A stretch of 64,000 nt of DNA from Blasia pusilla (lineage: Eukaryota; Marchantiophyta; Marchantiopsida; Blasiales), in contig CM114273.1 in the NCBI GenBank assembly GCA_050084515.1, positions 29,326,001 to 29,390,000 on the forward strand. The letters are read 5' to 3'. Under the pieces are notes generated by a model that was not told where the DNA came from, did not search any database, and worked only from the letters and a program-made list of their open reading frames with translations. The translations under genes were made by a program, and so were the position numbers. Below are positions 48,601 to 59,530 of the stretch, piece after piece. Numbering within the stretch: the first letter of the stretch is position 1; each line of letters opens with the position of its first letter.

Positions 48601-51600
48601 AGGGAAGTATCCGTGCATGGCATAGATGAACAATCAGCACTTCGATGTAGTGAAGGCTCTGAGTCAGATAGGTTGATCAAATTTTCTAGGTCATTCTCAG
48701 GGAAACAATTGTCCACATTTTCACCCAAAAATCCAAGTGAATGCGCTGCTCGTCCACCACCAAGATCATTGTCGAAGTAGTATTCAAACTCAACCAGGTA
48801 CTCAGGAACCACAAGAGCGGCATCAAAGACAAACCATGAGCGTTGCTTTGAATCTGTTGGATGTGATCTGTAGACAGAGTCTGCATGAGGATAAGATGAT
48901 TTCTTCATGCTTGAACCCTCACCTTCAACTGCACCACTTCACAGTTTTTCGCGTAGTCAAGACTTCAATATGCCTGACTTATACTTAAATCAAGATAAAC
49001 ATACTGGAAATGTTAGAGAACTTGCAGCTGCAACTGCAATAGAGCGACCCCACTGAAACTAGTCACTCCGTTGATTAATATCAATGAATGATTAGTGAGA
49101 AATTTTCGCCAAGTTCTGAAGGTGTTCATCATATTTTACGTCTTTTTGATAGACGTACCTGACAGAAAATAGGATTAAATGGCTTACATGCTAAAATTCT
49201 ATTGCAAAAATTATACAAGCCTCATGAGGCTTTTGAAGTTAACGAAAATTGCTACAAAGTTGTATGTATGGAAAAAAACTGAAATCTTTCAATTTCAAGA
49301 CATGTTCCGTGAATATTACCCTTACTGCTGCCACCAGATTCATTCCTGCGGGGTAACTGCGTATATTTGCAGCGGACATCTTTCACAGATGTTCCAAGAC
49401 ACGTCTTTACAACAAGCAGCCACCCTGTAGTTCTACCTTTCGGCATCCGAATCTGAGGCTGCTCTGAAAATATCTGCACGAGGATATGAAAGCTTGCATA
49501 CCATTCATTAGACTAAAACTGTAAGAATTAGTCTGGCACGTGTTCACGAAAAACATCAGTGTGACTTCCGCCATGTTTAGTAATTGGCCCGAAGAAATGT
49601 GTAAGCGAGGTCTGAATCAAGCTTCCTACAGCTAGACGAACTGTGACAGAGGTAGCTAAGTTGAAAACCACTTAGCTGTCCACTTCGGTAAGATAGCATT
49701 TGTCAAAATTTTATGACGGCTCTAAAATCATCTGATGGTACAATACTCCAAATGTACATGAGGCTTGGACTGATCACAGGAGGTGAGTTTTCTTGCTATC
49801 AGACCAGGAGAATCTGTGTAACTCGACGTGCTTCTTCTGTTCTATTTTGAGGCAGAACTCAAATGTGTATTAACTTCAGAGCCCGAATCCCGTCCAAAAG
49901 AAACACTTGCAAGAGAGAATAGATTACCCAAAAATCAATTTAAGCGTCCCCTGAGCCCAAACGACCGATATAATAGCGATGGGATAGCACATAGCAGCAA
50001 AGGTCAGCCCAAAATAGGCCGCACCAATAAAGGAGAGCTAGTGCTCTTGAGTCATTTAGTCATTTAATTTTCAGGATTTTCTACGCAGTCTTTTCTTGGA
50101 GGATGAATCTTATCCAGAAAACTACCGAGGAATTTGTCAACAGAGAAGTGGATTTATCCTTCAAGCGACAGATAACCTGTTCCCGCTCACTCCTCCTGCA
50201 CCTTATCTCAGAGGACACAGGAGATCACATGACGTTAATCTTTTATTACTGGAACACTACAGTTTCCCTGACAAAGACCCTTTCCATCCATGCGAGCAGC
50301 ATACCTTTTATCATATTTTGCATCTTTGCCCTAATGTGTATTATGCAGTTGCTTGCGGGGTAAATAAAGACAGGGAAGTACCTTCAAACGAATTCGATCA
50401 GCTAATCCAACCGAATTCGAAAGCACAACTGGACTGGCGCATCCATAGGTTACTCGATCTGACGACAGAGGAAAGCCTCCCTCAACAATACGCTGAAGCT
50501 CGTCAGGAGCCTGAAATGTCTCTCCACAGAGCAGGTATTCGACATTCCTATGCCCCGATTTCAGCATCTGAGAAGAATACAAGCACCTGGTCTTGTATGA
50601 ATAGTCTCTACAAAAACTTCGATCAATAGAAGAGTATAGCATCGTACTTAAGCCACGGAAAGCACCTGATGTGCAGAGTGAGTTTTGCAATCTATTATTT
50701 AAACCATGGAAGGTTCTAGAGTCTCCTGGTGTACCATGAATTTACCTTAGATTCGTGCTGTTTCTCAAAATGATCTTGTGAGAAACGATTATGAATGCGA
50801 GTAACTTTGTGAACACGGATCCCAGTTATGCCAAGAGGTGCGTAATCATCAGGAAAAAATCTCGACATGACAAGGTCCACACAGCTTTTATACCAGACGT
50901 CCTTTGAATTGCCAATTTCCATACGAATATTTCCACCTACGCAATTCAAGAATACCAAAATGTAAGGGAAACCAGTTCGCTCTAGCTCTTCAAGCTACAA
51001 TCCAAATTGATGCAGTAATTTCATTGTAGCAACAGTGGCGGAGGAAGTCAACATAAGACTATTTTTCCAGAACAAAATATACGAGCCACGACGCCAAGCA
51101 GTAGAAGGTGTGCAGGTCCGTAAACAAACCAGAGTCGAGTTCAACCATAAGCCAATGTATATTCAGGTCAATTGCAGCCTGTTCTCGCGCTTTGGACAGT
51201 TTAAGCTCTTCATTCAAGTAATCAAGACTCTTCAACAGCGCAGATATGTGCTGGTTAATAGTTTTGGCCTTGCTACTCTTCTGCGTCCAGCCATCCTGCC
51301 GCGCTCTTTGAGTTTCATTTGACCCGGGGACCTCAGATTCAGCACCCTCAGTCATACTCTTGTCCAAAGTTCTAGAAGCTCTGATAAGTTGTTCAAGGGT
51401 TCTGCAAATTTTCGTCATCGAGCCTCAGAACCTTCGAATTATCCGCAGCATATAGAGGTGTCTTCCGTTACAAATTAGATTAGGCAAGATAAGGATAGGG
51501 AAAATATGTTGACTGGTAAGAATCTGATGTAGTTTGGAAGATTGAAGCCGTGTTGCTTAGGACATGAGTTTAGGTCTATCACTCGAAGTGATCATTGGTA

Positions 51601-53553
51601 GGGCTCAGGACATTACTTCTGCAAGCCTTTGATACGCTTTGACTCCACTGTGAAGTTATTTGAATTGTTTCTGCTCTGCTGCAATGACTTGATGCACATG
51701 TTGTAATATACTCTCTTCCTCGTATACGTAAGTTTCGCTGCTTGCTTGGCTTCGTCAGTCAGTTCCTGTGTGTCCAACTTTTGCAGATTTTGGAGACGAA
51801 ACAATATGTACGTCTGCATGCAGCAGTCAAGGGAATCCAGAGATAACTGAGACCGCGAACCTGATGACAGTCCTCTCGCGATGCCTAATGGAAGGCGCCT
51901 TCAGGTCTGCTATAGAATTTAGGGTTTATGTGAGGCCACTTTAGAGAAACAAACCTCATTCCCAGCCGATGTACCTGATAATTGTGGAGTAATGACAAAG
52001 GGCTGGGACCCCAGTGGGGATCAGAAAAACGCAAATCCTTTAATTTCTTCAACCTCGTCAAATTGCTGATTTCCTGCGAGATTGCCATGGAGATGTAGGC
52101 CCAAATTAGGCCAGAATGTCACAATAAAGGAAAAATAGCTGCAACCCGAACCCTTCCGCGTTCACCATCGTTCGTTTTGAGAAACGTTGAAAGTTAAGTT
52201 TTGACGAAGTTCTAATGGAGATTGATTTTTGCCCTTGCTTCCCGGAAAGTCGAGAGTCAAATAGTTGGTGCCGTTCTGGTCAATTGGTGGATGGGACCAA
52301 CTATGTTTGAGGATTACCTTGAATGAGCCAATGTTGGTCCCGGATACATTTAGATACTTCAAGGTCTTTACTCGCAGAATATGTCCAAGTTGGTTTAAAG
52401 GATTTCTTGCCAGATTGAGTTCCTTGAGTCGCAGATTTTCCAGGCCCTCAACCCATCTTATTGAATTGTTGGCCAACCACAGCACTCTTAAATTTGTGAG
52501 GTGACTAAGATTGGTAATGCGGGTAATGCGGTTGTTGTGTAAGAGTATCTCCTTCAGCTTCAGGCAGTTGCTCAATCCTTCAATACTGCACGATTTGATC
52601 GACTACTGTCACGATTACTTCTCTGGCTTTATCGTCCGACAAGGTGTGGCGATCATTAATCCCAGGCATCACTAACTAGGTCCTAAACAAAAGTAGTTGG
52701 TATCGCAGACAATCCGTGACAAGCACAAATGTCTTCATTTACATTACTTTGTAAGTCCTTGCTTACAATTGAAGGTGTCCAGTTTGCTGATTGTCAAGAC
52801 GGACTGATTAAGGCAGGGTTTAGAGTCGAACTTTATTTGGAGTCGTCATACCATTGTATTTCATTTTCACTAAGTCGAAGGATCTCTAGGTGTGGAAGAC
52901 AGTGGAGGCCTTCGATAGACTTCAGATTTTGCTGAACCAAAGAAAGTGATGTCAAGCTCGGGAAAAACGTCATACAACATATCCGAGGGAAGTTGAACAA
53001 GAACATTTCCAGAGTTTTGATATTCTCGGGACACACCAACTCCTCTTCACTGATGTCGTTGTATTCGCAAATGTCCTGCAACACTGTTCGCGGAAACAAC
53101 CATGCGTCCCCGAAGTTGGCTTGGTCAGACGAGGTTATGAAAAATATCATAAACTGTGATATAGGTGCCAACGTCATGTACATTTTCGACAGGTTGTGTA
53201 ATTTGACCACAATTCCAAGAGAAGCCAATAATTAGAAACTGGACAGCTTCAATTTGATCGTTCCACTACGTGCGTCCCTTCCTAGCTCGAAATGAGGCGA
53301 CTTAATCTCTCAGAGGGGCACCCTGCTCTATTTGAAAATTGCACATTTTCGTCAATTTGAAGCTTTCAGTTGGAGAGTATGATTCATGTGCAACTTAATA
53401 TGAGATTTCTTCGGACACAGAAGTTACTTCCAGTGTACGGATAACGGATAATGGTGCATGAAATGACCATCTCCATTGTAAGCTTCGCATACCTTGGCTC
53501 TCATCAGTCGAAACAAAGCGCAGCATTTCTTTCAGGCTCTTATTCATCGCCAT
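42630..53553 (-). CDS. LRRC9: Leucine-rich repeat-containing protein 9 homologue, about 19-20 exons
   Basis: Exons 1-18, all in phase: 53553-53493, 53083-52852, 52585-52318, 52073-51975, 51813-51617, 51401-51130, 50936-50746, 50567-50382, 49473-49320, 48928-48219, 47931-47808, 47086-46527, 46330-46193, 46013-45831, 45541-45419, 45273-45152, 44901-44592, 44054-43770. That is about 1405 residues. A likely C-terminal exon runs from about 43109 to the TAA at 42630-42632, but its link to exon 18 is unresolved. Family signs in order: LEMFLFNFPRICCMTFFPSL, LRR blocks such as LTNLRVLWLANNSI, YYNMCIKSLQQ, a non-LRR centre with WYKSCVDLVMSRF and YAPLGITGIRVHKV, RSWFVFDAALVVPEYLVEFE, then further LRR blocks (SSLKVLILSFNKISKI, TNMEVLWRLDLGHNRLQSLG). 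This matches vertebrate LRRC9 along its length. The family is poorly characterised and is thought to be ciliary from its distribution. The first exon is inferred from phase only. Confidence 0.9.
44444..44499. repeat. Perfect hairpin with 22-bp arms in LRRC9 intron 17
   Basis: Left arm 44444-44465 starts GTGGATTGACCAGCTTCG; right arm 44478-44499 is its exact reverse complement; the loop is 12 nt. Confidence 0.93.
47105..47870. repeat. Tandem duplication of about 385 bp in LRRC9 intron 11, including a partial exon copy
   Basis: ACCTATAATAGCTACATTAA begins near 47104 and again near 47489. The units share AGTACTCAGTCCTAAGTTCT, TTTAGGACnCATGTAGAG and TTCTTACCAGAAGAAATAGG. The second unit runs into the genuine 3' end of exon 11 (donor at 47807). 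The first unit carries a decayed copy of that exon end and donor at about 47420-47465. Confidence 0.85.
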
Positions 53554-54900
53554 TGCGTCGTCGGCAGAAGAGACGAATCTTATTAAAATTGGTTCATTCC
53601 CTGCTCTACGTACGAGAACACCACGGCAAGTATGCTTGGGGTTCTTCGTCCCTCGAGGACAGCAAAGGCTAATTGTCACGAGGTAAGCGCCCCACAGGGA
53701 GTTGGTGTGGACGTAACAACGTGACTATATCCGAGAGGCTTCGGTAGATACCACTTCCAACGTGCTAGAGAAGCCATCTTCGAGTATGAACACTCGTTTA
53801 AGTCGACAAGAAATCCGCAATCTCGGGGCACGTATGCGACCCGAATGCCAATGAAATACTCGATCGAGGGTACTGATGGAGTCTAAAACGAATTCGCAGG
53901 TGATGCGCCTCACCAAAACCTAATTGGTGGTATACGTCTCCGAATTGCGGCCGCAGAATCAGCGCTCATGAAACAGAATGGCGTCAGTTATCAAGAGTAG
54001 AGTGCCAACCCAGACAGATTGAGACTTTGAGTGTGGCAGACGCTCCGTACTCAAACTCGATCAAACAGCACAGATATAGCAGGCCCGACAAGACCGGCCT
54101 TCACCCCGAGCTCGCGCTTTTGACAACTCATCGCAGCATCACCGACGCCTTTCAATATCCACTTACGACGAATCAAATTTCACAGCAACGATCCTCACTC
54201 GGAAAACAAGCGAGAAGAATTGACCCCACGACTCCCCCTAGAACAGCGCGCAATGTTCCTCCAACCAGTCACGAAGACACGCTCCCGATAGAATCAAACT
54301 CGAGCGCCTTCTCCGCGCCACCGGCAACTTCCATCTCCGCAGGCTCATCTTCGCAGCATCCCTCATCTCTTCCCTCCCCAAAAATCACAACTCTACTCTT
54401 TTGTTTCCGCCGGCCTAACCGAGATCGCTCCACACGCTCCCGCAGTCCATCTCCCGCATAAAAAAGACCCTCGATGTCGTCCTCGCAGCCTCTGGCACAC
54501 GAGCGCCTTCAGCACCTGCCCTCCGCTCTCGAGCGGAAGCACAGGGGAGGGAGGATCTATCCAGAGCGTCCCCGCGAGAGCGAAGCGGGAAGGACAGACA
54601 CAGAAACACAGAGAGAGAGAGAGAGAGAGAGAGAGCGGAGGAGAGGAGAGGGGCCGTTCTTTTCCCGAGGCCCGCTAACAGCATTTGGGTGGATGTAAGA
54701 AGCTCAATCAAACGCTTCGCAGCACCACTTGTCCCTCCCTCCTCACCAAAGAAAGGGGGAGAAGTACGGCGACTGAAGTTTCTGCCGTGAAATCCACACG
54801 GGAGGTTTTTTGCCCAATATTACTGTTCTTTTCGTTAACCGGCGTGGCGGCCGGCTCCCGGCGAGGGTGGGGCGTGAATTAAGTGCCGGAAAGCTTGTAG
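53554..54900. promoter_or_regulatory. Upstream region of LRRC9 with a GA microsatellite
   Basis: Probable 5' flank of the minus-strand LRRC9 gene. 53950-54480 is C-rich without a recognised gene. A GA run of about 30 bp lies at 54608-54638. Plus- and minus-strand frames across it encode only low-complexity Arg/Glu or Ser/Leu repeats. Confidence 0.4.
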
Positions 54901-56550
54901 TATTTGATTCAAATGGTGGAGTAAATGTTTTTGGTTCAGCGTGTTAATTCCATCTTCGTTAGGGCCGGTTTTGGCTTTTGAGGTTTTTCTTTTCTCTCTA
55001 TGGCCCCTCATTTGTATCGCTGGATTTCCAGTCCTATTTTCTATATATTATTACATTTTCTCTAATTCCATCTTAGGAATAATGACATGGACAACCCCCT
55101 AAGAGAGAATGTCTTGGGAGGGGGTTGTATGGCATTTTTAGGTGGGTTTTTGGTAAGGTGGACCAATGTTTGGAGAGATGCAGAGTTGAGAGTAATATTG
55201 GAAATTTTCATCGGGAAGAGGTTGAATAAAATTTTCCAAAAGTGGAGTATTTCTTTCCAAAGAGTATATGGAAACTGGTTCATAAATTCTCATTTTCGGC
55301 GAAAAATACTTGAAATGTGTTGTAGGCATCGTGGTAGATAGTAAGGATAAAAAGGTATATATTTAGCTTTGCAAATCGTTTTAACTTCGTAGAAGCGAAA
55401 TGATCAACAAACATGGGCATAGGTAAAGGAAGGGGTCAAAGCCCGAGGGCGATCGAAGAAATATTGGGGGAGATCTAGCTTACTGAATAAATTATACTTT
55501 TAAAATCAAAAACTCTTGTTTGATATTGAAGTTGTCGGAAGAAATTTTTTTCCAAAATGAGATATTTCTTTGAAGATAGTCTTGGAAAACCAGTTACACC
55601 ACCGAATTCCTATTTTTTCTGTAAAAATTGGAAATTAGCTTATTCTCATGAAAAAACTCCCAAGACAAACCTACACAAGAGTTGTCTAGTGAAAGAGGTG
55701 GATATGATTGTTTTTCAACCTATCAAGTAACTATGGCCGCCTCATGTTCACGTCATATGAGAGGATACCATGGATCCCAACACCTCTTAGTCCAGTAAGT
55801 TGCCCCAATGGATATCCGGGCCTTGTAAGACGGATAGCATTTGGGCATGTAGGATATTGAAATGACCAATTGGTTGAGGGTTGTGAATGAAGAAAAAGAA
55901 AGGATCTTCATATTAAAAAAATGGCCAAACTGCATGGTTTTCTTTCACCCAATATTGCGAAAAGATACTACATGATTGGGACATGCAAAGATTGTTACTA
56001 GCATCCCAAATGTCTCCAAGAGGTGATGTTACTATCCCACAAGGGCCCTACTTGTAGACAACCTTGGTCATTCAAAGTCAAACACTTCCCAAGTCTCATA
56101 GTATTTCTAAAATTTTCCATTGTTACAACAAACACCATTCTCACTTTTTCTAAATAGAGTTGGCATTTCTATAAAAATCTTAAGGTTCCAATGCACAATT
56201 TGATTTATGCTACACATTCTCTCACAATTGGTATTTAGAATGAACTCACATCCCATTAACATATGTTAAGTTCTTAGCATAGTATATGTAAGGCTAAAAG
56301 TTAACACATGACAATTTTTATTGTAATTCCTTGGATAAGGCAAATATGCTTCACTTTGTTCATAAGTTATTTAGGAAAGAATCAAGAAGTCAGCCAAATA
56401 AGTGGCTCAACCATCGCACTCTTGGAAGGTGCGAAAAACTTTATGAAGAAAGTGAAAGTCTTGAAAGCTATTGATTTTCTGATAAGGTTGGTGAGTGTTC
56501 AAACTTGAAAGAAGCTATCGATCTCAAAGGAACGTAATTGCTCGGAAGGA
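54901..56550. other. AT-rich intergenic DNA
   Basis: A plus-strand frame at 55087-55341 and short frames elsewhere show no family similarity. No gene supported. Confidence 0.45.
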
Positions 56551-59020
56551 AGGTCTATTGAATCCAGTGATTCTTGGGGGAAGTATTGGTTTTCATCCAG
56601 TCTCTGGCTCAATCACATGCGGCATCTCAAAAATAAACATCCACTGCAACTCCATCGCCAGAAGATGGTTCAAGTTCTAGATAAGATTGCTGACCTCAAT
56701 TTCTATACAAGTTGTGCTAAAGGCAGCTCATCAGGCAACACATCGCAGGAGATGGACAAGATTGTCTAGTGAAAAAATCTCTAGATCTGATTCACATGCA
56801 GGGCCAATGAAGACGCCCAGTATTGGAAACTCATCTTATTTCCGTACTCTTCTTGACCAAATCCTTTGTCTACCTCCTTCACAAGAAGTCAGACATTTGT
56901 CTACATTCCAGATGTCCAAAATCATGGTTAAAAGAGTTGCTGGTCTCAAAATTTGCGTTCTCAGAAGAGATGGAGGTGATGAATACATCGAATCTTCTTT
57001 TCAAGTCTTCCTTCAAACTTCTGGTAATTTTCACCAACACACAGGAAGAGATTCCCCTGTGCATAATAGGACTGCTAATACTCAATCATACTCAACACCA
57101 AAGGGTAAGATTATGCTCATTCACATGAATCTTCCTATATAATTTTGGGAAGAAGTTGTCACGTCTCTTAGGATAGATCGGTGAGATCTAGTAGAGTGCC
57201 TTCGTGAGTGGCGGAGAATACGCTTAGTAGGTTGAGGATGACCTACTGAGGCCCCGGGAAACTTGAAAGAGCAAGTTTCCCCTTCGTTTCGGCTCATTTG
57301 GAGCCATATTGAGGAACTTCCTATTTTACGTAAGTACCATTTTGAATATGTGATCGAATTTATATTTTTGGTAAGTGGATCTTGATCTCCTACATCAGGT
57401 CAAGAGCCAAGGAGGTGACTTGGGAGCATAGTTTACCATGGAGAGAGCTTGGGAGAAGGGAGGGGTATACCCCAAGGAGAGAGAGCTTGAGAGCTGATTT
57501 TGGCATGAGGCAACGGAGCTATGGTCTTGCTTGCCTTGTGTGTGTAACCCAAGCCTCTCATTGGGAGAGTGGGTTTGGTTTGACATTGAGAGACACATGT
57601 GAGAGTGCACACACGTGAGAACTATAGTGTTGTGAGAGAGGTTTGATCTTACTTTATTTGAGATATTTTGGTACTTCTTGTCTTGTTGTTTGGATGCCAT
57701 GAGTTAGCATGGGATCGTGCGTGTTTGTGTGTGTGTTTGGTGGCAGCGATATATGTTGTGTAGCAACGTGTATGCGTACGACAAAGTACTTGTTATAGCT
57801 TACTATCTTTGGAACTTCAGTCCTAACTCTTTTGACAACACTTTTTGAGGCCGCGAGTGGTCTCAAACCTCTTACACATCTTCGAGTGTTTGGTTACCAA
57901 GCATTTTCTCTCACTCTAGCTGAGAGAAGAAGAAAGATTGATTCCACAAGTGAATAATGTATATTACTTGGTCGTCATATTGGTTCTAGATATTATAAAC
58001 TTTTAAATCCCACTACAAAACGTGTTTTTCTCAACAAAGACGTTGTCTTCAATGAACATACTTCTTTCTCTTTATCTCATGCTCCTTATTCTTTCTATTC
58101 TCCATTCTTTGAGTCTTTTCCAGTAGAGAACTCTGAACCATTGACTGCTCCTAAAGCTGTTAGAGACACTACACTTTAGGCAGATATTGAAATAGAGGGA
58201 GGCCCCCAATCAAACACTGTATCACACACAGATCTTTAAGAGTGGGAGATCCTTAAGTAAAAATAGGTGTTGTTGCTTTAGAAAATCCATGGGACATCCA
58301 AATACTTCTTTTCACCCTAGGAAATCACCACGAACATCCATACCAGTACGCATCTAGGATGTTGCTTGCTCAAAAATTCATATATGTTCTTCTATCCAAT
58401 CTGATCCAATCACAAGGACAAAAGCCCACTCTAGATTAGATGCTCATGAATGGCAAACTACCATGGAAGCTCAAATTGCCTCCCTTCATCAAAACAGAAC
58501 TTGGACTCTAGTACCAAATCTGCCAACATTATCTCTTGTAAATAGGATTTCAAGATTGAACATTCTTCTTCAGGAAGAATTCTCAAGTACAAGGCCCAAC
58601 TAGTAGCTCAAGGCTATTCACAGAAGGAAGGGATTGATTACAAAGAAAGATTCTCTCCTGTCACAAATATCACATCCCTTGGGATGCTTCTCTCCATTGT
58701 TGCTATCCAAAATGTTGAACTACATCAAATACATGTCAAGACTGCTTTTCTCATGGTGGCTTACAAGAAATTATATCCATGCATCAACCTCTAGGTTTTG
58801 AGGTAACCCATCAAGGTCCACGAGTATGTCTTCTGGAGAAAGCTCTATATGACTTGAAGCAATCATCCCCAACTTCATGTGAAAAGATGGATGGGTAATT
58901 AACCTTCGCAGGTTTTCTTCAAAGTACTTATGATCCTTGTTCATATAAATAACAGCCTTTACAGATCAATTACTCATAGTTGATGTCTATGTAGATGATC
59001 TTGCTATTCGGGTTTGCATG
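56551..59020 (+). pseudogene. Ty1/copia pol remnant: pre-integrase, integrase, RT
   Basis: Plus strand, many stops and frame changes. 56560-56760: GAG-pre-integrase type segment (HRQKMVQVLDKIADLNFYT, then CAKGSSSGNTSQEMDK). 56790-57115: integrase core with GPMKTPSIGNSSYF, VLRRDGGDEYIESSFQVFL and QTSGNFHQHTGRDSP. The core is broken by a solo LTR (57157-57837) and resumes at 57840 with LKPLTHLRVFGYQAFSLTLA and KLLNPTTKRVFLNKDVVFNE. 58560-59010: RT with YKAQLVAQGYSQKEGIDYK, ERFSPVTNITSLGMLLSIVA and the YVDDLAI box. Integrase before RT is the Ty1/copia order. No LTRs of this element were identified. Confidence 0.85.
57157..57837 (+). repeat. Solo LTR, family C, inserted in the copia integrase
   Basis: 681 bp, from TGTCACGTCTCTTAGGATAG to CTCTTTTGACA, with short inverted termini TGTCA/TGACA. 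Copia protein similarity stops just before and resumes just after. Flanking five bases are GAAGT and ACACT, so there is no clean target-site duplication, and about 15 codons of the copia sequence seem to be missing. Family C also occurs at 5195-5500, 11340-11490, 17220-17604, 20655-20693, 40413-41020 and 41020-41240. Confidence 0.8.
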
Positions 59021-59274
59021 GAAATGAAGAAGTATGTCCATGCAATGGATATGTCCAAAAATATATACAAACATGCCCAATGGGTCCCCTGCCCACGTTT
59101 TTTGGGATGTGGATCGTATGCGCGGGCCCAAGAACTACTGAAGGCAAGAATCAAACATATATGCGTGATACAAGCATTGGCTAGGCCCAATCTTGAGCTA
59201 CTAAATACAGAGGCTTCTGGGAAAGTTGATTTTGAATCTGGTGTTGGAAGGAGGGACATTGTAACTGGTGGTTG

Positions 59275-59530
59275 TCAAAGATCCAGAGGGATTTGGTAAA
59301 TAACTAACATTGGATAGAGCCAGAAGAGAAGAGACATCAGAATAGATATCTATTAGAGATTGAGGAGGGTCTTGGAATAGATAGGATTGGATGGATCTAG
59401 AAGAGAAGAGACGTTAGAACCAATTTCTATCAAAAAATCTAGAGGGATCTTGGAAAATAGCCACCATTGGTCGGAAGAAGAAAAATATCTTAATTGGTGG
59501 CTATTAAAGATCTGAAGGGATCTTCAAAAA
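59275..59530. repeat. Degenerate tandem repeat, about 100 bp per unit
   Basis: Recurring GAAGAGAAGAGACnTnAGAA, GATCTTGGAAnATAG and AnTGGTGGCTAT blocks. No coding function seen. Confidence 0.55.

Noticed and set aside
54474-54711. Plus- and minus-strand frames around 54.6 kb
   Set aside because: They run through a GA microsatellite and encode simple Arg/Glu or Ser/Leu repeats.
55087-55341. 84-codon plus-strand frame MDNPLRENVLGGGC...
   Set aside because: No recognisable domain and no splice context. A loosely related string at 55540-55630 suggests repeat DNA, not a gene.
57157-57837. Reading frames inside family C LTRs as a conserved protein (similar frames at 17228-17428 and 57382-57618)
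   Set aside because: The similarity comes from the shared LTR DNA. Frames occur on both strands and are broken in other copies.
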